Both the position numbers and the translations under genes were made by a program. The notes below the pieces were generated by a model. It had not been told where the DNA came from. It worked only from the letters and a program-made list of their open reading frames with translations, and searched no databases. From JBFHRB01 sp041591915 (GTDB taxonomy: Bacteria; Actinomycetota; Nitriliruptoria; Nitriliruptorales; Nitriliruptoraceae): a DNA stretch of 9,224 bases. Shown here one piece after another: positions 6,086 to 9,224 of this stretch. The DNA lies in assembly GCA_041591915.1 (NCBI GenBank), contig JBFHRB010000132.1, positions 1 to 9,224 on the forward strand, read 5' to 3'. Every line of letters begins with the position of its first letter. Positions within the stretch are counted from its first letter, which is position 1.

Positions 6086-6487
6086 ATGGCGGAACTCGGT
6101 ACGCAGGCGTGGCTGGATGACTTCTGCGCGCGCGCGAACGACGACTTCAGTGCCGCGATCGAAGGCTGGGACTGGGGCGTCGGCCTCGCGTTCCTCGCCG
6201 ACGGGGATCGCCCCACGCGCCACGCGTACCTCGACATCCAGGCGGGGACCTGTGTGGGTGCGCGCGAGGTCGACGAGGACACCTTCGCGGCGGCGCCCAT
6301 CCGCATCAGCGGCACCTACGAGCGCTGGGACCGGGTCCTGCAGGGGGATCTCGATCCGATGCGCGCCCTGCTCCTGCGCAAGCTCCGCCTGTCCGGCGAC
6401 CTGACGACGCTCCTGCAGCACCACGACGCGGCCGCAGCGCTCATCCGGTGTGCCTGCCGGGTCAACACCATCGCCAAAGGGGCCTGA
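6086..6487 (+). CDS. SCP2-like sterol/lipid carrier-domain protein
   Basis: A 133-residue soluble protein consisting almost only of an SCP2-like (sterol carrier protein 2) fold, which holds hydrophobic ligands such as fatty acids or acyl-CoAs in a cavity. The recognisable part is 74-105: ISGTYERWDRVLQGDLDP followed by MRALLLRKLRLSGDL, corresponding to the family pattern G-x-W-x-x-hhxGxxDPMxAhhxxKhxhxGD. No signal peptide or membrane segment is seen. Start choice: ATG 6086 is closest to the usual family start, but its GGAGG (6079-6083) is only 2 nt away, which is too close; in-frame GTG codons at 6071 and 6074 are alternatives lacking an SD. The CPBP gene ends 36 nt upstream, and the next gene overlaps the 3' end by up to 38 nt. 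The ligand is unknown. Confidence 0.75.
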   Translation: MAELGTQAWLDDFCARANDDFSAAIEGWDWGVGLAFLADGDRPTRHAYLDIQAGTCVGAREVDEDTFAAAPIRISGTYERWDRVLQGDLDPMRALLLRKLRLSGDLTTLLQHHDAAAALIRCACRVNTIAKGA

Positions 6488-7031
6488 GATCGGCTTCGTC
6501 CTCTGGCACGACGGCGTGGGCGAGGGCTGGGACCGGTGCGTGCTCGTGCCGATCGTCGGCGGGCACCGACTCCACGGGACCGCGCGCGTGCCCGACCTCG
6601 GGGGCTCGTTCCGCTACGAGGTCCGGGTCGACGACGCCTGGCAACCCGTCGCCGTCCACGTCCGACTCGACCTCCCCGGCCGCGTGGCCGAGCTCGAGGT
6701 GAGCCGCGACGGTGATCGCTGGTCGGTCGACGGCGAGCACCGGCCGGACCTCGACGGCTGCCTCGACGTCTGGCTGGACCTGACGCCCGCGGCGCTGACC
6801 CCGACGCTTCGCCACCGGGAGCTGACCGAGCACGGCGAGACGGTCTACGACGTCGTCCTGATCGAGGTCGCGGACCTGGTCGTCAGCCGCGACACGCACG
6901 CGCTGGCGCGCCTCGACGCCGAGCACTACCTCCACCGAGCAGATGCGGACCACGGGTTCCAGGTACACGTCGGCCCGAAGGAGCTCGTGGTCGAGTACGA
7001 GGACGCCTGGAAGGCCGTGGCCTTCGCCTGA
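6450..7031 (+). CDS. Putative glycolipid-binding protein (PF06475/DUF1089-like)
   Basis: A 193-residue protein resembling the putative glycolipid-binding family, whose Pseudomonas member (PA1994) has a lipoprotein-localisation-factor-like barrel. Matching landmarks in order are VLWHDGVGEGWDRCVL (17-32, the usual N-terminus), FRYEVRVDDAW (54-64), RWSVDG (90-95), GCLDVWLDLTP (103-113) and VVEYEDAWKAV (180-190). The family's TNTLPIRR block is degenerate here (LTPTLRHREL). No signal peptide. The start is uncertain: GTG 6450 is the only standard in-frame start before the conserved N-terminus and gives a 38-nt overlap with the SCP2-like gene and about 13 non-conserved residues. An AAAGGGG (6476-6482) sits 6 nt before an in-frame ATC at 6489, so a non-standard start just before GFVLW is possible. 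The pairing with an SCP2-like gene suggests lipid handling, by inference. Confidence 0.7.
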   Translation: MPAGSTPSPKGPEIGFVLWHDGVGEGWDRCVLVPIVGGHRLHGTARVPDLGGSFRYEVRVDDAWQPVAVHVRLDLPGRVAELEVSRDGDRWSVDGEHRPDLDGCLDVWLDLTPAALTPTLRHRELTEHGETVYDVVLIEVADLVVSRDTHALARLDAEHYLHRADADHGFQVHVGPKELVVEYEDAWKAVAFA

Positions 7032-7058
7032 ACGGGCCGCTGTGCCCGGTTGCGGCCT

Positions 7059-7076
7059 CCGCGCAGCCCTGCGCGG
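7059..7076 (+). terminator. Candidate hairpin terminator after the glycolipid-binding gene
   Basis: A perfect 7-bp stem, CCGCGCA/TGCGCGG, with a 4-nt GCCC loop, 27 nt after the stop at 7029-7031. A weaker 5-bp hairpin (CGGGC 7033-7037 with GCCCG 7044-7048) precedes it. No T-tract follows apart from TT at 7077-7078. Its position between two genes with a promoter-like box downstream supports a transcript end, but the stem is short for such GC-rich DNA. Confidence 0.4.
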
Positions 7077-7101
7077 TTCGCGTCGGCCTCGGCCCCGCCC
7101 G

Positions 7102-7107
7102 TACGCT
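7102..7107 (+). promoter_or_regulatory. Possible -10 box of the fused dehydrogenase gene
   Basis: TACGCT fits TANNNT in the 132-nt gap between the glycolipid-binding gene and the dehydrogenase. Transcription would begin near 7113-7115, leaving a leader of about 50 nt that contains the SD GGAG (7151-7154). No convincing -35 is visible; TTCGCG at 7077 is 19 nt away. Confidence 0.4.
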
Positions 7108-7150
7108 CCGGCCTCACGCGCCCGTCCGTGGCGCCCCTTCCAGCAAACCC

Positions 7151-7154
7151 GGAG
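7151..7154 (+). promoter_or_regulatory. Ribosome binding site deciding the GTG start at 7164
   Basis: GGAG followed by TGAGCAAGC, 9 nt before GTG 7164. It supports the GTG start, which places the dinucleotide-binding strand (KVGVVGCG) at residue 6, as normal for this family. Confidence 0.6.
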
Positions 7155-7163
7155 TGAGCAAGC

Positions 7164-8933
7164 GTGGCTGAGATCAACAAGGTCGGTGTGGTCGGTTGCG
7201 GGACCATGGGGTCCGGCATCTGCGAGATCGTCGCTCGTCACGGCATCGACGTCGCCTTCATCGAGGTCAACGACGCGGCGGTCGAGAAGGGCTTCGCCCG
7301 GATCAGGGGCTCGCTGGACCGGCTGATCGCCAAGGAGAAGCTGACCGAGGACGAGCGCGACGAGATCCTCGGCCGCATCCGGGGCGGGACCGACTACGGG
7401 GTGCTGGACGACCGGGACCTCATCGTCGAGGCCGTGCCCGAGGTCCTCGAGCTCAAGCGCGCGGTCATGGCGCGGATCGACGAGCACGCGAGCGACACCG
7501 CGATCATCGCGACCAACACGTCGTCGCTGCCGGTCATCGACATCGCCACCCAGGCATCGCGCCCGAACCGCGTCCTGGGCTTCCACTTCTTCAACCCCGC
7601 GCCCGTCATGAAGCTGATCGAGCTCGTCCGGACCGTCGTGACGGACGAGCACGTCGTCGAGGAGGCCAGCGCCTTCGCGGAGCGCATCGGGAAGGAGCCC
7701 GTCGCCGTCGGTGACCGCGCCGGGTTCATCGCGAACCAGCTCCTGTTCCCCTACCTCAACCACGCGATCTCGCTGGTCGAGTCCGGGTACGCGACCCGCG
7801 AGGACGTCGACGCGGCCATGCGCTTCGGCGCCGGGCACCCCATGGGCCCCATCGCGCTCGCCGACCTCGTCGGCCTCGACACGATGATCGGGATCATGAA
7901 CGCGATCCACGGCCAGTTCGACGACAAGCGCTTCGCACCCCGCGCCATCCTGAGCCAGCTCGTCTCCGCCGACTTCAAGGGCCGCAAGTCGGGTCGTGGC
8001 TTCTACGAGTACGAGAAGCCGGGTTCGTCGCGCACCGTCGCCGACGACAGCGGTCGTGCAGCCCCCGACCTCGATCGGATCGCCGGCTGGACGACCGTCG
8101 GCATCATCGGCACCGGCACGATGGCGACGGGGATGGCCGAGGTCTGCGCGAAGGCCGGCTACGAGGTCATCGTCCGTGGGCGCAGCAAGGAGAAGGCCGA
8201 GAAGGTCGCCGCCTCCGTGGCCAAGTCCATGCAGCGCATGGTCGACAAGGGCCGCCTCAAGGAGGAGGACATGGTCGCCGCGCTGGCCAAGATCCGGCCG
8301 ACGCACGACCTGGCCGACCTCGCGGACTGCAACCTCGTGATCGAGGCCGTCGCCGAGGACCTCGAGATCAAGCGCGGCATCTTCACCGAGCTCGACGAGG
8401 TCCTGCGTGAGGACGCCATCCTGTCCACCACGACGTCGAGCCTGCCGGTCATCGAGTGTGCGATGACCACGGCTCGCCCGGACCGCGTCATCGGCCTGCA
8501 CTTCTTCAACCCGGCCGCGATCATGAAGCTCGTGGAGATCGTCCCGACGGTGCGGACCGACGCGGACGTGACCGAGGACTGCCGGGCCTTCGTCGAGAAG
8601 GTCAAGAAGGTCGGCGTGCTCTGCGGTGACCGCGCGGGGTTCATCGTGAACACCCTGCTGTTCCCGTACCTCAACGACGCGATCAAGATGCTCTCGAGCC
8701 ACTACGCGACCGCGGAGGAGATCGACACCGCGATGAAGCTCGGCTGCGCCCACCCCATGGGCCCGTTCGAGCTCATCGACGTCGTCGGCCTCGATGTCAC
8801 GCTCGCCATCATCGAGACGCTGTACGCCGAGTTCCGGGAGCCGTCGTTCGCGCCGGCGCCACTGCTGAAGCACATGGTGGACTCCGGCTTCCTCGGCCGG
8901 AAGGCGGGCCGTGGCTTCTACGTGTACCGGTAG
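7164..8933 (+). CDS. Tandem-fused 3-hydroxyacyl-CoA (3-hydroxybutyryl-CoA) dehydrogenase, two complete halves
   Basis: A cytoplasmic oxidoreductase that interconverts 3-hydroxyacyl-CoA and 3-oxoacyl-CoA, as in beta-oxidation or butyrate/PHB metabolism. At 589 residues it is twice the usual 280-290 because two homologous units are joined by a linker at about 287-308. Each half has a Rossmann domain and a C-terminal helical domain. Half A: GCGTMG (11-16), Glu34 after strand 2, TSSLPV with Ser120/121, HFFNP with His141, Glu153 and Asn191. Half B: GTGTMA (316-321), Arg338 where the acidic residue should be, TSSLPV with Ser425/426, HFFNP with His446, Glu458 and Asn496. Both have HPMGP and end with GRGFYEY or GRGFYVY. 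All catalytic residues are thus present twice, but half B lacks the third glycine and the NAD-ribose-binding acid, hinting at NADP use. No enoyl-CoA hydratase domain is present, unlike FadB/FadJ. Start GTG 7164 has a GGAG at 9 nt; the stop is TAG. Confidence 0.93.
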   Translation: MAEINKVGVVGCGTMGSGICEIVARHGIDVAFIEVNDAAVEKGFARIRGSLDRLIAKEKLTEDERDEILGRIRGGTDYGVLDDRDLIVEAVPEVLELKRAVMARIDEHASDTAIIATNTSSLPVIDIATQASRPNRVLGFHFFNPAPVMKLIELVRTVVTDEHVVEEASAFAERIGKEPVAVGDRAGFIANQLLFPYLNHAISLVESGYATREDVDAAMRFGAGHPMGPIALADLVGLDTMIGIMNAIHGQFDDKRFAPRAILSQLVSADFKGRKSGRGFYEYEKPGSSRTVADDSGRAAPDLDRIAGWTTVGIIGTGTMATGMAEVCAKAGYEVIVRGRSKEKAEKVAASVAKSMQRMVDKGRLKEEDMVAALAKIRPTHDLADLADCNLVIEAVAEDLEIKRGIFTELDEVLREDAILSTTTSSLPVIECAMTTARPDRVIGLHFFNPAAIMKLVEIVPTVRTDADVTEDCRAFVEKVKKVGVLCGDRAGFIVNTLLFPYLNDAIKMLSSHYATAEEIDTAMKLGCAHPMGPFELIDVVGLDVTLAIIETLYAEFREPSFAPAPLLKHMVDSGFLGRKAGRGFYVYR

Positions 8934-8939
8934 GCCCTG

Positions 8940-9224
8940 ATGGCTGACGGCGAGGTCTACGACACGTCCGGTGAGTGGGAGGACGGCGAGCCCGTTGAGG
9001 GCCAGCGCCCGGCTCGCCGGGGGAACGTCGAGGAGCTCGTCCGCTTCCTGCCCGACCTCGTCCGCATGCTCGGACGGCTCGTTCGTGACCCGCGCGTGCC
9101 GCGGTCGGCGAAGATCGTCACGGGCGGCGTCATCGCCTACCTGCTGAGCCCCATCGACATCGTCCCGGACTTCCTGCCGGGCGTCGGGGCGCTCGACGAC
9201 GTCTACCTCGCCATCTGGGCCGTC
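8940..9224 (+). CDS. DUF1232 (YkvA-type) small membrane protein, 3' partial
   Basis: An open frame of 95 codons from ATG 8940 to the window edge, with no stop reached. The first 28 residues are acidic and disordered-looking (many Asp, Glu and Gly), followed by LVRFLPDLVRMLGRLVRD (33-50). Then comes the family signature YLLSPIDIVPDFLPGVGALDD (67-87), in which SPIDhhPDFhP and the following DD are hallmarks of DUF1232/YkvA proteins. Part of the domain is hydrophobic and probably membrane-associated. The biochemical role of the family is not known. The gene starts 6 nt after the dehydrogenase stop with no good SD, so it is probably translated by coupling from the same transcript. Whether it has a role with the dehydrogenase cannot be told. 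Confidence 0.88.
   Translation, partial: MADGEVYDTSGEWEDGEPVEGQRPARRGNVEELVRFLPDLVRMLGRLVRDPRVPRSAKIVTGGVIAYLLSPIDIVPDFLPGVGALDDVYLAIWAV

Noticed and set aside
4720..6120. + strand frame of 466 codons across the spoIID/CPBP boundary
   Set aside because: Arg/Ala/Pro-rich frameshifted reading of two well-supported genes.
6127..6136. GC-alternating run (GCGCGCGCG) as a possible Z-DNA or repeat element
   Set aside because: Only about 10 bases, inside the SCP2-like coding frame, and ordinary for this base composition.
7032..7163. Small RNA or riboswitch in the gap before the dehydrogenase gene
   Set aside because: Only two short hairpins are visible, with no recognised aptamer pattern. A terminator and a promoter explain the gap.
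6462..8873. Minus-strand open frame of 803 codons opposite the lipid-binding gene and the dehydrogenase
   Set aside because: Its internal repeats mirror the two homologous halves of the dehydrogenase on the other strand. It has no domain signature and only exists because of GC-rich codon use.

Overview
This is a dense, very GC-rich window with codon third positions almost all G or C. Every gene lies on the + strand and every product looks bacterial. The beta-subunit sequence, a MurA with Asp in place of the catalytic Cys, TANNNT boxes sitting 6-7 nt before start codons (leaderless transcription) and the GTG starts point to the Actinomycetota. The atpDC-murA-spoIID gene order and the divergence of the proteins suggest a deep-branching member (Nitriliruptoria/Euzebya-like). 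That placement is inference; no marker here fixes a genus.

Layout: (1) 1-1518, the end of an ATP synthase operon: atpD (5' end outside the window) and atpC, closed by a 17-bp perfect hairpin. (2) 1625-1921, a second, short epsilon-like gene holding only the N-terminal beta-sandwich, preceded by a leaderless promoter signature. (3) 1988-6049, an overlapping cluster murA - spoIID-like - CPBP membrane protease, starting from another leaderless-type promoter. (4) 6086-7031, a SCP2-like lipid-carrier protein and a putative glycolipid-binding protein (PF06475-like), overlapping. (5) 7164-8933, a double-length 3-hydroxyacyl-CoA dehydrogenase made of two fused homologous halves. (6) 8940-9224, the start of a DUF1232 (YkvA-type) membrane protein cut by the window edge.

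How they fit together: F1 ATPase (energy), MurA (first committed step of peptidoglycan synthesis), a membrane-anchored SpoIID/LytB-type enzyme (peptidoglycan remodelling) and a CPBP protease form an energy/cell-envelope block. The order atp-murA-spoIID is also that of Bacillus, so it may be an old arrangement. The downstream genes concern lipid handling and acyl-CoA redox chemistry.

Most of the window is conserved housekeeping. I see no defence system, mobile element, CRISPR array, tRNA or rRNA. The points most worth a second look are the tandem C-terminal-domain-less epsilon paralogue, the mismatch in cofactor-binding residues between the two halves of the fused dehydrogenase, and the conserved ATP synthase/murA/spoIID linkage. 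No gene-free stretch exceeds about 130 bases.
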